A stretch of DNA of 19,620 bases from contig DLKK01000051.1 in the NCBI GenBank assembly GCA_002478955.1, positions 12,511 through 32,130 of the forward strand, read 5' to 3'. The notes beneath the pieces are model-generated. The model did no database searches, was not told where the DNA came from, and worked only from the letters and a program-made list of their open reading frames with translations. Shown here piece by piece: positions 1-7,242 of this stretch. Position 1 is the first letter of the stretch, and the number at the start of each line of letters is the position of its first letter. Source of the DNA: Treponema sp. UBA7590. GTDB taxonomy: Bacteria; Spirochaetota; Spirochaetia; Treponematales; Treponemataceae. The position numbers were made by a program, and so were the translations under genes.

Positions 1-2154
1 ATTGATGAGGCAAGAACACCGCTTATCATTTCTGGACAGGGCGAGGATGATACGTATAAGTACCACGAAGTTGATAAATATGTGGACGAGCTTTCTGAGG
101 TCGAAAAAGATCCGAAAACTGATGATTACCCAGACGAAGTTGAGATGGAACCTGAGCAGCGAAAACTCATAAAGGGTGATTACAAGATTGATGAGAAGTC
201 AAAGCGGATTTCTTTTACTGATAAAGGAATTGCGCATATCGATGAGATTCTTCACAAGCATAATCTTATTCCGGCGGACGCAAAAGTTGTTGATGAGGAA
301 TATTTTGAATATGTTCATTATTTTACCCAGGCTGTAAGGGCTCATGTCCTTTACCACAATGATGTTGATTATCTTGTTCGCGACGGGCAGGTTCAGATTG
401 TTGATGAATTCACTGGCCGTGTTCTGGAAGGTCGGCGTTATGGCGATGGGCTTCATCAGGCGATTGAGGCAAAAGAGCATCTGAAGATTGCGCAGAGAAA
501 CCGAACGCTTGCCACAATCACTTTCCAGAATTTTTTCCGAATGTATGCAAAACTCTCTGGAATGACTGGTACTGCTGCTACAGAAGCTGTTGAATTTAAT
601 AAAATTTATCATCTTGATGTTGTTGCGATTCCTACAAATCGTCCTGTTGCCCGTATTGACGAAAATGATGAGGTTTATCTGAACGAGCAGGACAAGTGGG
701 AGGCAATCTGCAAGGAAGTTCAGGAGGCTCATGCAAAAGGTCAGCCTGTGATTGTCGGTACTGTTTCTGTAGAAAAATCAGAGCTTCTTTCAGCTCTTTT
801 GACTAAAAAAGGAATCCGTCACGAGGTCTTGAACGCAAAGAACCATGCACGCGAAGCTATGATTATTGCCGAGGCAGGTGCAAAAGGCGCTGTTACAATC
901 GCGACAAACATGGCTGGTCGTGGTACTGATATTAAGCTTGGTGGAAATCCGGAATTCCGCGCAAGAAAGCGGGCTGGAACAAATGCCACTCCAGAGCAGT
1001 ATGAGGCAGCGTATAAAATTGAAAAAGAAAATTGGCTGAAGGAAAACGAGGAAGTCAAGAAAGCCGGCGGTCTGTATGTAATTGGCTCTGAACGCCATGA
1101 GTCGCGCCGAATTGATAATCAGCTCCGCGGTCGTTCTGGCCGACAGGGCGATCCTGGACGGTCAAAATTCTTTATTTCCATGGATGATGACTTAATGCGC
1201 CTTTTTGGTGGTGACCGTATGAAAGTCATGATGCAGAGAATTGGTATGGAACCAGGCGAGCCGATAAACCATCCATGGCTTAACAAGGGAATTGCCAAGG
1301 CTCAGCAGAAAGTTGAGGACAGAAACTTTGAGATCCGAAAACATTTGCTTGATTATGATGATGTTCTGAATGAGCAGAGAAACGTGATTTATGAGCAGCG
1401 CGACTCAATCCTTGCAGATAAAGATCTTGCGCAGCGCGTCTTGAATAACGCTGATGAAATGGTAGAAAATCTTTTCTATGACTATGAACATTCTCATGGA
1501 AAAAAGGATGAGGCAAGAAAGCAGCTTGTTGAAGATGTATCAAATTATTTTGGTATTTCACTTGGCGAAAATATCTCGCAGGAAGCTGTTCTTGCGGCTC
1601 TGCAGAACGATATTACAGAAAAGGAAACTTTGGTCGGAAAAGAGAATTTCAATCTTTTTATTCGTTACCAGTATGTTCAGATAATTGACAAAAAATGGCT
1701 AGATCAGCTTGAGGCGCTCGAGGCTTTGCGTGAGGCAGTTGGGCTACGTTCTTATGGTTCAAAAAATCCTCTTACAGAATATAAGATTGACGGATTTAAT
1801 ATGTTTGATGAAATGCTTGATTCAATCCGAAATTCTGTAATGTCAAGAGTATTTAAAGTTCGCATTCAGCTTTCTCCTGAAGCACAGGAAGCCCGAAGAA
1901 GAGCGGCTATGCAGAACCAGAGAAATATGAACGCACAGCACTCTGAGGCTGAGAATATCACCCAACAGGCTAGACCGGCTTCTTCAATGAATGGGGCTTT
2001 GGCTCGACGTCAGGCGGCTGGAAGTATTACAGCTCAGCATACTCAAGGACAGTCAATAACTGTAAGACGTTCTTCCCCTAAAATCGGACGAAATGATCCT
2101 TGTCCGTGTGGAAGTGGTAAAAAATATAAAAACTGCTGTGGAAGAAATGCTTAG
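1..2154 (+). CDS. secA: Protein translocase ATPase SecA, 5' end cut by the window
   Basis: The reading frame is open from base 1 and gives 717 residues. SecA is the ATP-driven motor that pushes unfolded preproteins through SecYEG at the inner membrane. The visible part starts at the IDEARTPLIISG segment just after the DEAD-box-like motif II, so the Walker A half of NBD1 lies upstream of the window. Seen in order: the preprotein-crosslinking region, the NBD2 motif TNMAGRGTDIKLGG near 907-948, the arginine-rich motif RGRSGRQGDPG near 1126-1158, the helical scaffold/wing region with YDDVLNEQR near 1354, a linker rich in Gln, Ala and Arg, and the C-terminal zinc tail CPCGSGKKYKNCC at 2101-2139. 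The zinc tail is the part that binds SecB or ribosomes in other bacteria. The stop is TAG at 2152-2154. The next gene starts inside the last codons, which suggests coupling. Identification is certain. Confidence 0.98.
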   Translation: MDEARTPLIISGQGEDDTYKYHEVDKYVDELSEVEKDPKTDDYPDEVEMEPEQRKLIKGDYKIDEKSKRISFTDKGIAHIDEILHKHNLIPADAKVVDEEYFEYVHYFTQAVRAHVLYHNDVDYLVRDGQVQIVDEFTGRVLEGRRYGDGLHQAIEAKEHLKIAQRNRTLATITFQNFFRMYAKLSGMTGTAATEAVEFNKIYHLDVVAIPTNRPVARIDENDEVYLNEQDKWEAICKEVQEAHAKGQPVIVGTVSVEKSELLSALLTKKGIRHEVLNAKNHAREAMIIAEAGAKGAVTIATNMAGRGTDIKLGGNPEFRARKRAGTNATPEQYEAAYKIEKENWLKENEEVKKAGGLYVIGSERHESRRIDNQLRGRSGRQGDPGRSKFFISMDDDLMRLFGGDRMKVMMQRIGMEPGEPINHPWLNKGIAKAQQKVEDRNFEIRKHLLDYDDVLNEQRNVIYEQRDSILADKDLAQRVLNNADEMVENLFYDYEHSHGKKDEARKQLVEDVSNYFGISLGENISQEAVLAALQNDITEKETLVGKENFNLFIRYQYVQIIDKKWLDQLEALEALREAVGLRSYGSKNPLTEYKIDGFNMFDEMLDSIRNSVMSRVFKVRIQLSPEAQEARRRAAMQNQRNMNAQHSEAENITQQARPASSMNGALARRQAAGSITAQHTQGQSITVRRSSPKIGRNDPCPCGSGKKYKNCCGRNA

Positions 2155-3379
2155 AAAAATTTTTATTTGTCTGTTTTTCGCATTTATTTCTGTTTTTTTT
2201 GCTTCGTGCATAAGGTCGAACAAAGTTCTTTCTGTTTCTGAAAATGAACTTTTTACCTTGAATTACGGAAATTTTGCGGAGCAGATAAATCTTTTCAAAC
2301 TAAAGGAAAGCGGACCGGTTTCAACTTCGCTTTATATGCGGGATGGTTTTTTTTACATAGTTAATGGTGACGCCGGCAAGGTTCTTTCTCTTAACTCTTA
2401 TGGCGACTTGCTTTCTCTTTTTTACAGCGAGGATTTTTACAGCCAGGCAAATTTTTCTTCTATTATCGATGCTGCTTCTGGAATCTGGAAGCCGATTTCG
2501 TATCCTTTTGCCTTGACCGGAAAAATTGCGGTTGATTCCCGGAAATATATTTATGCGGTCGGAAATGTCCCGCGGGAACGTAATGAACAGGCGGAGGATT
2601 TAAGTCTTCTTTACAGTCAGGTTGTTCTGCGGATTTCCAGCGATGGAAAAGAGATTGATTATCTTGGTCAACAAGGGCCAAGCGGAACTCCATTTCCAGA
2701 CATAAAAAATATCTATACAACAGAAAACAATGAAATTGTAGTTATCTGCTCAACAAACGATGGGCTTGCGGCTTATTGGTTTGCTTCTTCTGGATTTTTA
2801 AAGTATCAGGTTCCGGTCGGAGTGAAAGTTGTGCCTGGCATTACGCCTGAATCAGTCAATGTGAACGCAGAGCAGACTGACCTTTTTGTTACTGTTGAAA
2901 ATATTGTTCCAGACTGTTATGCGGAACGGCTTTATGTAAAGGTTGACTATTATTTTTCTCACATCGATGAAGAGTCAAAAACGCAGTCTGGAATTGATTA
3001 CGTAAAAAGTTCTGTTTATCCGCTTGATATTTCAACTGGAAAATTCGGCGAGGCTCTGAACATTCCGGCTTATGAGGAATCTGTTACTGAAGATTTTTCA
3101 AAGCTTACGTACAAGTTGCCGTATGATTTTCTTGGTGTGACAAAAAATACTTGGATGTATTTTATAATCACAACGGATAAGGGCTTCAATGTTTTGATGC
3201 TGCAGCCGGGAACACAGAATGTCATAAAACGAAACATTGAAATTGACCACAAAAATACACTTTATTATTCTCTTTCGCTTTCGGATGAGGGAATTATTTC
3301 TGCTCTTCTTTGTGAAAAAGAAAAAGCCAGAATTGTCTGGTGGCGCACGGATTCGCTTTTGGATACAATGTTTAAATAA
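2147..3379 (+). CDS. Predicted lipoprotein, possibly beta-propeller-like, function unknown
   Basis: A protein of 410 residues that I cannot assign to a named function. I chose the ATG at 2147 because it gives a classic export signal: Lys/Arg at positions 3-4, a hydrophobic stretch, then FFASC with Cys21 as the lipidation site. A longer reading from 2093 would bury that signal. GGAAG lies only two bases before the ATG, and the start overlaps the secA stop by eight bases, so translation probably depends on secA. The mature part has repeated short strand-like blocks (GFFYIVNGDAGKVLSLNSYGD, GKIAVDSRKYIYAVGN, VVLRISSDGKEIDYLG) that resemble blades of an NHL/beta-propeller fold. This is inference from spacing of aromatic and Gly/Asp residues. 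The likely location is the outer face of the inner membrane or the inner face of the outer membrane. It heads a three-gene set with two membrane proteins. Confidence 0.8.
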   Translation: MLRKIFICLFFAFISVFFASCIRSNKVLSVSENELFTLNYGNFAEQINLFKLKESGPVSTSLYMRDGFFYIVNGDAGKVLSLNSYGDLLSLFYSEDFYSQANFSSIIDAASGIWKPISYPFALTGKIAVDSRKYIYAVGNVPRERNEQAEDLSLLYSQVVLRISSDGKEIDYLGQQGPSGTPFPDIKNIYTTENNEIVVICSTNDGLAAYWFASSGFLKYQVPVGVKVVPGITPESVNVNAEQTDLFVTVENIVPDCYAERLYVKVDYYFSHIDEESKTQSGIDYVKSSVYPLDISTGKFGEALNIPAYEESVTEDFSKLTYKLPYDFLGVTKNTWMYFIITTDKGFNVLMLQPGTQNVIKRNIEIDHKNTLYYSLSLSDEGIISALLCEKEKARIVWWRTDSLLDTMFK

Positions 3380-3388
3380 AGGTTTGCT

Positions 3389-3958
3389 ATGGATTTTGAT
3401 AAAATTGATGAAGGATATGCCGACGGTGAAAAAACTTTGCATTTTTATTATAATCGCGAGGAACGTATAAAAAATGCCCCTAAAATTGTCCAGGATTTTT
3501 ATGCTGGAAAAGTGAACCAGTTTACGAGAAATCCATTTAAAATTCTTCTTAAAAATCCGTTGAACCGCTCGATGCTTGTTTTTCTTATTCTTTTTTGCGG
3601 ATTTGCATATTTTATGTCTTATCAGGCCAACAAAAATAAATCAAGAATCGGTGAAACTTATGGAAGCTTGACAGCATTTTCCTATACAGAGGAAGTTTAT
3701 GTAACGTTCAAGGCGGAAGGAATTTCTGGAAAAAATAAAAAACGCGATGAATTTATTCCTCTTCCTGTAACGGCGGTTTTTAATGCGGTTGATTCTTCTG
3801 GAACAGTTGTGCAAACCTCAGAGGTTTCTGATTCTTATGACGGAGACGAGCTTTTTCTACGGACACAATTCAAGGATTATGATATAATAAATATTGTTGC
3901 AGAAGTAACGCTTGGCGATGAGAAAAAAAGTTTTTCAACAAATATTGTAAAGCGTTAG
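3389..3958 (+). CDS. Single-pass membrane protein of unknown function
   Basis: A protein of 189 residues that I do not recognise. Residues 1-60 are hydrophilic and rich in Lys, Asn and Phe. One membrane segment spans about 61-78 (SMLVFLILFCGFAYFMSY), with a cluster of Lys and Arg after it. Residues 95-189 read as a beta-rich domain with alternating hydrophobic residues. The topology could be N-in with a periplasmic beta domain, but the charge pattern on the two sides is not decisive. The ATG at 3389 is the first in frame and lies 9 bases after the preceding lipoprotein stop, with an AAAGG-like site before it. The next gene begins 12 bases downstream. It may form an envelope complex with its neighbours, but this rests on gene order alone. 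Confidence 0.75.
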   Translation: MDFDKIDEGYADGEKTLHFYYNREERIKNAPKIVQDFYAGKVNQFTRNPFKILLKNPLNRSMLVFLILFCGFAYFMSYQANKNKSRIGETYGSLTAFSYTEEVYVTFKAEGISGKNKKRDEFIPLPVTAVFNAVDSSGTVVQTSEVSDSYDGDELFLRTQFKDYDIINIVAEVTLGDEKKSFSTNIVKR

Positions 3959-3970
3959 AAAGAGGCGGAT

Positions 3971-4486
3971 ATGATACAATTTTATTTTTTGTCAGTTTTT
4001 TTGAACCTTCTTGTTGGTTTTATTCTTTTTTTTGGAAAATCTTCAGGGCAGGAAGAGGAGCAGGCTTCGCCGGTGGAGGAAAAAGTAAATCCTGATGATG
4101 ATATTTCTTTTTTGGACACAGATTACCGTGGCGTAAAGTTGCCTCATCAGAAAAAATCTGTTAATGGAATGTTTGCAAAAAATTCTGTGCTTAACGACAA
4201 GCTTTTTCAGCTTGTGATTGGCGTTCTTTCTATTTTTGTGGCGATTGTGAAACTTCTTTCTGCGGTGAACGGAATTCCGTTTTTGGGTGACCTTGTGCCG
4301 GCGTTGGCAGGGCTTCTTGGCGGTGCGGCTATGCTTTTTGAATATTACGTTGAGAACAGTTCAGCAAATCTTGAGTTGCCGGCTTTTTTTCAGAATGTTT
4401 TTGTTGAGCATAAAAAATATATCGGGGCGGTTTGCATGGCGGCGGCTGTTGTTCATTTTATAATTCCAGGAGTCCTTTTTCTTTAA
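3971..4486 (+). CDS. Small polytopic membrane protein of unknown function
   Basis: A protein of 171 residues with four likely membrane segments at about 2-21, 79-98, 104-126 and 150-170. Between the first and second lies an acidic hydrophilic loop, residues 25-75, rich in Glu, Asp and Pro. I do not recognise the family. The start is well supported: AGAGGCGG sits just upstream of the ATG at 3971. Its TAA at 4484-4486 shares one base with the ATG of the next gene (TAATG), a typical coupling arrangement. Together with the lipoprotein at 2147 and the single-pass protein at 3389 it forms a cassette with one exported and two membrane-bound products. Confidence 0.78.
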   Translation: MIQFYFLSVFLNLLVGFILFFGKSSGQEEEQASPVEEKVNPDDDISFLDTDYRGVKLPHQKKSVNGMFAKNSVLNDKLFQLVIGVLSIFVAIVKLLSAVNGIPFLGDLVPALAGLLGGAAMLFEYYVENSSANLELPAFFQNVFVEHKKYIGAVCMAAAVVHFIIPGVLFL

Positions 4487-4887
4487 TGAGTAATTCGGTT
4501 GCGTGTATTGTTTGTAAAGATGGAAAAATTCTTGTTGCCCATAGAATTCCAAAGGGCGATATGGGAAACCGCTGGGAATTTCCTGGCGGAAAAGTTGATG
4601 CCGGCGAAACTGACCAGATGGCAATTGTGCGTGAAATGCGTGAGGAATTTGGCGTAAAAGCTGTTCCTGGCGAAAAAATCACGTCATGCTCATTTTTCCA
4701 CAAGGAAAAAGAATGTTTTTTGAATGCGTATCTTGTTCAGCTTGAGCATGATGGAATTGAAAAACCTTATGTTCTTACAGAACACACTGAATATAAATGG
4801 GTTTTTCCGAAAGAAATTGAAAATCTGAGCTTTGTTGATTCAGATTTGAAAATTTATCCTGATGTATTAAAATTCCTGGAAAAATAA
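4486..4887 (+). CDS. MutT-like Nudix hydrolase
   Basis: A protein of 133 residues, the usual length for a single-domain MutT. The Nudix box is complete and fits GX5EX7REUXEEXGU: it runs from Gly35 to Val57, with GGKVDAGE followed by REMREEFGV. These glutamates bind the magnesium that positions the nucleotide diphosphate for attack. The N-terminal strand VACIVCKDGKILVAHR and the PGGK context resemble the 8-oxo-dGTP/CTP pyrophosphohydrolase group, so clean-up of oxidised nucleotides is the best guess. Substrate cannot be read reliably from the box alone. I chose the ATG at 4486 rather than an upstream in-frame ATG at 4432, because the sequence then starts at the usual place for the family and overlaps the previous stop by one base. 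An AGGAG lies a little far upstream, at about 4468-4472. Confidence 0.92.
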   Translation: MSNSVACIVCKDGKILVAHRIPKGDMGNRWEFPGGKVDAGETDQMAIVREMREEFGVKAVPGEKITSCSFFHKEKECFLNAYLVQLEHDGIEKPYVLTEHTEYKWVFPKEIENLSFVDSDLKIYPDVLKFLEK

Positions 4888-5253
4888 ATGCGTCGATTTT
4901 TGTTAGCTCAGATGAAACTGTTTTCTGTGATTTTCATTTTTGCGTTGGTTATTATTTCATGTTCTTCAAAAAAAGAAATAGTTTTTGACAATTCTGAGCC
5001 GCTTGCCCTTGCTCCTGATGTTCAGTGGGCTGTTGTTATTGATCCGTATGCGGCTTTCAGAAAAAATACCGATTGGTCAAGCGAAATAAACGGACATTGC
5101 AGAAAAGGCGATATCCTTCAGGTAAAAGGAAAAGCTGTTTTTAACAACACGGAAAATTGGTATTATTTTGATGAAGGTTGGCTTCCTGAATCAGTTATTG
5201 ATATTTATCCGAACCGTTTTAAGGCTGAAAATGCAGCAGGATTATTAAAATAA
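4888..5253 (+). CDS. Short lipoprotein with SH3-like domain
   Basis: A protein of 121 residues. The N-terminus is a lipoprotein signal: basic residues, a hydrophobic run, then VIISC with Cys25 followed by Ser-Ser-Lys-Lys. A second possible start, Met9 at 4912, would give an equally good 17-residue signal. I keep the ATG at 4888, which directly follows the stop of the Nudix gene and has GGA about seven bases upstream. After a short linker, residues 45-105 (QWAVVIDPYAAFRKN, GDILQVKG, NWYYFDEGWLPESVIDIY) look like a bacterial SH3 fold, often found in wall- or peptide-binding envelope proteins. That assignment is inference from the G-D-x-L-x-V and W-x-x-F patterns. Its TAA overlaps the next start by one base. 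Confidence 0.78.
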   Translation: MRRFLLAQMKLFSVIFIFALVIISCSSKKEIVFDNSEPLALAPDVQWAVVIDPYAAFRKNTDWSSEINGHCRKGDILQVKGKAVFNNTENWYYFDEGWLPESVIDIYPNRFKAENAAGLLK

Positions 5254-6380
5254 TGGCTTTTATAATCGCAGAAATCGGCACAAGCCATGAAGGTTCCTTA
5301 AAAAAAGCAAAACAGCTTGTTGACTGTGCGGTGGAAGCCGGAGCGGATGCCGTAAAATTCCAGTGGGTTTATGCAGACGAAATTCTTCATCCGGATACAG
5401 GTTTTGTAAAACTTCCCACAGGAAATATAAGGCTTTACGATCGTTTTAAGCAGCTTGAGTGTGATTCTTCTTTTTATGAGGAAATGCTTGAATATGCCCA
5501 TTCAAAAAATGTGAAATTTGTATGTTCTCCTTTCGGATTGAGAAGTCTTGCGGAACTTTTAAATATAAATCCCGACTATATAAAGATTGCCTCGCCGGAA
5601 CTGAATCATTTTCCCATGCTGGAATTTTTGTCAGATTTCCGTGCGGCGCAAAAGAAAAACGGAAAAAATCCTGTTCCTGTTATAGTTTCTTCGGGCGTCT
5701 CAAAATTAAAGGATATAGAAAAAGCGCTTTCAATTCTTGGAACTGAAAATGTCTCGCTTCTTCACTGCATAACAAGCTATCCTGCACCAGAAACTGAATA
5801 TAACCTGAAACTTGTTTCAAATCTAAAGAATATTTTTGGTGTTGAAACAGGCGTGAGTGATCACAGCCTTGATCCAGTTCTTGTGCCTGTTCTTTCGGTC
5901 ATTTGTGGCGGAACAGTTATTGAGAAGCATATTACTTTAAGCCGAAAAACAAGCGGTCTGGATGACCCTGTGGCTCTTGAAGGCGAGCAGTTTGCGCTTA
6001 TGGTTCATACTGTTCATCAGACTGAGGCGGTCTTGCATCGGTACGGAAAAGAAAAAGGATGGGAGATTGCATTTTCTCAGCTAAAAGAATCTTTTGAGCC
6101 GCAAAAAATTCTTTCCTGTCTTGGCGATGGAATAAAAAAACTTGCGTCTGCTGAAGAAAAAAATTACGGCCGCACAAACCGTTCCCTTCATTTTATGCGA
6201 GCATTGAAAAAAGGCGAAAAAATTGTTCCGGCTGATATTGGTGTTTTGCGGACAGAAAAAATATTGACACCCGGAATTGGTCCAGAATTCTTGAATTTTG
6301 TTGTTGGCGCAGTTTTAACAAAAGATGTTGAAAACGGTTCTGGTGTTCAGTTTGAGGATTTTATGGAAAAAGCTGATTGA
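5253..6380 (+). CDS. spsE: NeuB/SpsE-family N-acetylneuraminate (nonulosonate) synthase
   Basis: A protein of 375 residues with the two-domain build of sialic acid synthases. Residues 1 to about 270 are the NeuB barrel: IIAEIGTSHEGSL at the start, AGADAVKFQW near 29-38, SSGVSKLKDIE, LHCITSYPAPE, GVSDHS, and IEKHITLSRKTSGLDDP. The His residues in SDHS and IEKH match the positions of the metal ligands known from NeuB. From about residue 303 on is a SAF/antifreeze-like domain (RSLHFMRALKKGEKI) that caps the active site of the partner subunit. The family condenses phosphoenolpyruvate with a hexosamine such as ManNAc or a bacillosamine-like sugar. Which nonulosonate is made cannot be told. No CMP-transferase or epimerase gene lies nearby, which is unusual. 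The ATG shares one base with the previous stop. Confidence 0.9.
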   Translation: MAFIIAEIGTSHEGSLKKAKQLVDCAVEAGADAVKFQWVYADEILHPDTGFVKLPTGNIRLYDRFKQLECDSSFYEEMLEYAHSKNVKFVCSPFGLRSLAELLNINPDYIKIASPELNHFPMLEFLSDFRAAQKKNGKNPVPVIVSSGVSKLKDIEKALSILGTENVSLLHCITSYPAPETEYNLKLVSNLKNIFGVETGVSDHSLDPVLVPVLSVICGGTVIEKHITLSRKTSGLDDPVALEGEQFALMVHTVHQTEAVLHRYGKEKGWEIAFSQLKESFEPQKILSCLGDGIKKLASAEEKNYGRTNRSLHFMRALKKGEKIVPADIGVLRTEKILTPGIGPEFLNFVVGAVLTKDVENGSGVQFEDFMEKAD

Positions 6381-6382
6381 TT

Positions 6383-7180
6383 TTATTGTTTTCTTACAGC
6401 TTTTAAAATAAAATTCATTCCTGTGATTGTTAAATCTTTGTCTATAAAATTAAAGCACTTTGTGATTGGCTGAAGCATGCTGTTCAGCCCGCCAGTTGCA
6501 ATGACTTTTATATCTTCCTTTTTTGTCATGCTTTCTTTTGAAAGGTCGGTTTTCATTTTGCTGACCATTGATTCTACAAGACCTTTGTAGCCTAGAAAAA
6601 TTCCTGACTGGATCGCCCATACAGTGTTTTTTCCAAGGCTTGATTCTGGAACTTCCATCGGAACCGCCGGAAGCTGGGCTGTATTGCTGAAAAGCGAGTT
6701 GATTGCCGTTCCAAGTCCTGGTGCAATCGCGATTCCTGCGATGTTTCCTTTATGATCAACTGCCGTAAACGAAAGCGCTGTTCCGAAATCAATAACAATT
6801 GCAGGAGTTTTATATTTTTCCCAAGCTGCAACGGCATCGCTTAACAAATCTGTTCCAATCTCGTGGATTGCGGGTTCCGGAATTTTTACCGAAAGCTTTG
6901 GATAAATGTCCGGTCCGATTACAAGTGGCTTTTTTCCACAAAAATGCTGTGTTACAATAATAAATGGACCAATCAAAGCTGGAACAACTGCGCTGATTAC
7001 AGCATCATCAATCTTTGTAAAATCAATTCCGGCATCAATAAAAAGCGGGCGTAGCGCTGAAAAATATTCGTCGCCGGTTCGCTTCGGATCTGTTGAAAGC
7101 CGCCATTGGTATGTGATTTTTTCGCCTTCAATAATTGCGACTTTAATGTTTGTGTTTCCAATATCAAATGCAAGAATCAT
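6383..7180 (-). CDS. coaX: Type III pantothenate kinase CoaX
   Basis: A protein of 265 residues, typical for CoaX, which phosphorylates pantothenate in the first step of coenzyme A synthesis in the cytoplasm. It has the ASKHA-fold motifs: DIGNTNIK at 6-13 (phosphate 1), a GTD at 109-111 where most members read GADR, VIDFGTALSFTAVD near 129-142 (phosphate 2), the IAPGLGTA segment, and VIATGGL (adenosine motif). The Arg that usually follows the catalytic Asp is replaced here by Leu. I treat this as family variation. The gene ends two bases from the synthase on the other strand with no terminator between. Its start at 7180 is divergent from hisS, and no clear ribosome binding site precedes it. 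A candidate promoter ends a few bases from the ATG. Confidence 0.95.
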   Translation of the reverse strand: MILAFDIGNTNIKVAIIEGEKITYQWRLSTDPKRTGDEYFSALRPLFIDAGIDFTKIDDAVISAVVPALIGPFIIVTQHFCGKKPLVIGPDIYPKLSVKIPEPAIHEIGTDLLSDAVAAWEKYKTPAIVIDFGTALSFTAVDHKGNIAGIAIAPGLGTAINSLFSNTAQLPAVPMEVPESSLGKNTVWAIQSGIFLGYKGLVESMVSKMKTDLSKESMTKKEDIKVIATGGLNSMLQPITKCFNFIDKDLTITGMNFILKAVRKQ

Positions 7181-7190
7181 AATGTCTTAT

Positions 7191-7218
7191 ATTTTATTGA
7201 TTTTGTTGTAACTTGCAA
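7191..7218 (-). promoter_or_regulatory. Candidate sigma70 promoter of coaX with very short leader
   Basis: On the minus strand TTGCAA (7218-7213), a 16-base spacer and TAAAAT (7196-7191) precede the coaX ATG at 7180. Predicted start of transcription is near 7184, leaving only about five bases of leader. The spacer is one base shorter than ideal. Confidence 0.45.
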
Positions 7219-7235
7219 GTTTTTTGTGATATTAT
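7206..7235 (+). promoter_or_regulatory. Candidate sigma70 promoter of hisS, near-leaderless
   Basis: TTGTAA (7206-7211), an 18-base spacer and TATTAT (7230-7235) place the transcription start at about 7242, essentially at the hisS ATG (7243). There is no purine-rich ribosome binding site between. The spacer contains TTGCAAGTTTTTTG at 7213-7226, which is nearly identical to a sequence at the same distance from the GNAT gene at 11133. Confidence 0.45.
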
Positions 7236-7242
7236 GTTTTGT

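Noticed and set aside
199..732. A 177-codon open frame on the minus strand inside secA.
   Set aside because: It is fully antisense to conserved SecA sequence and its translation shows no domain or composition of a real protein.
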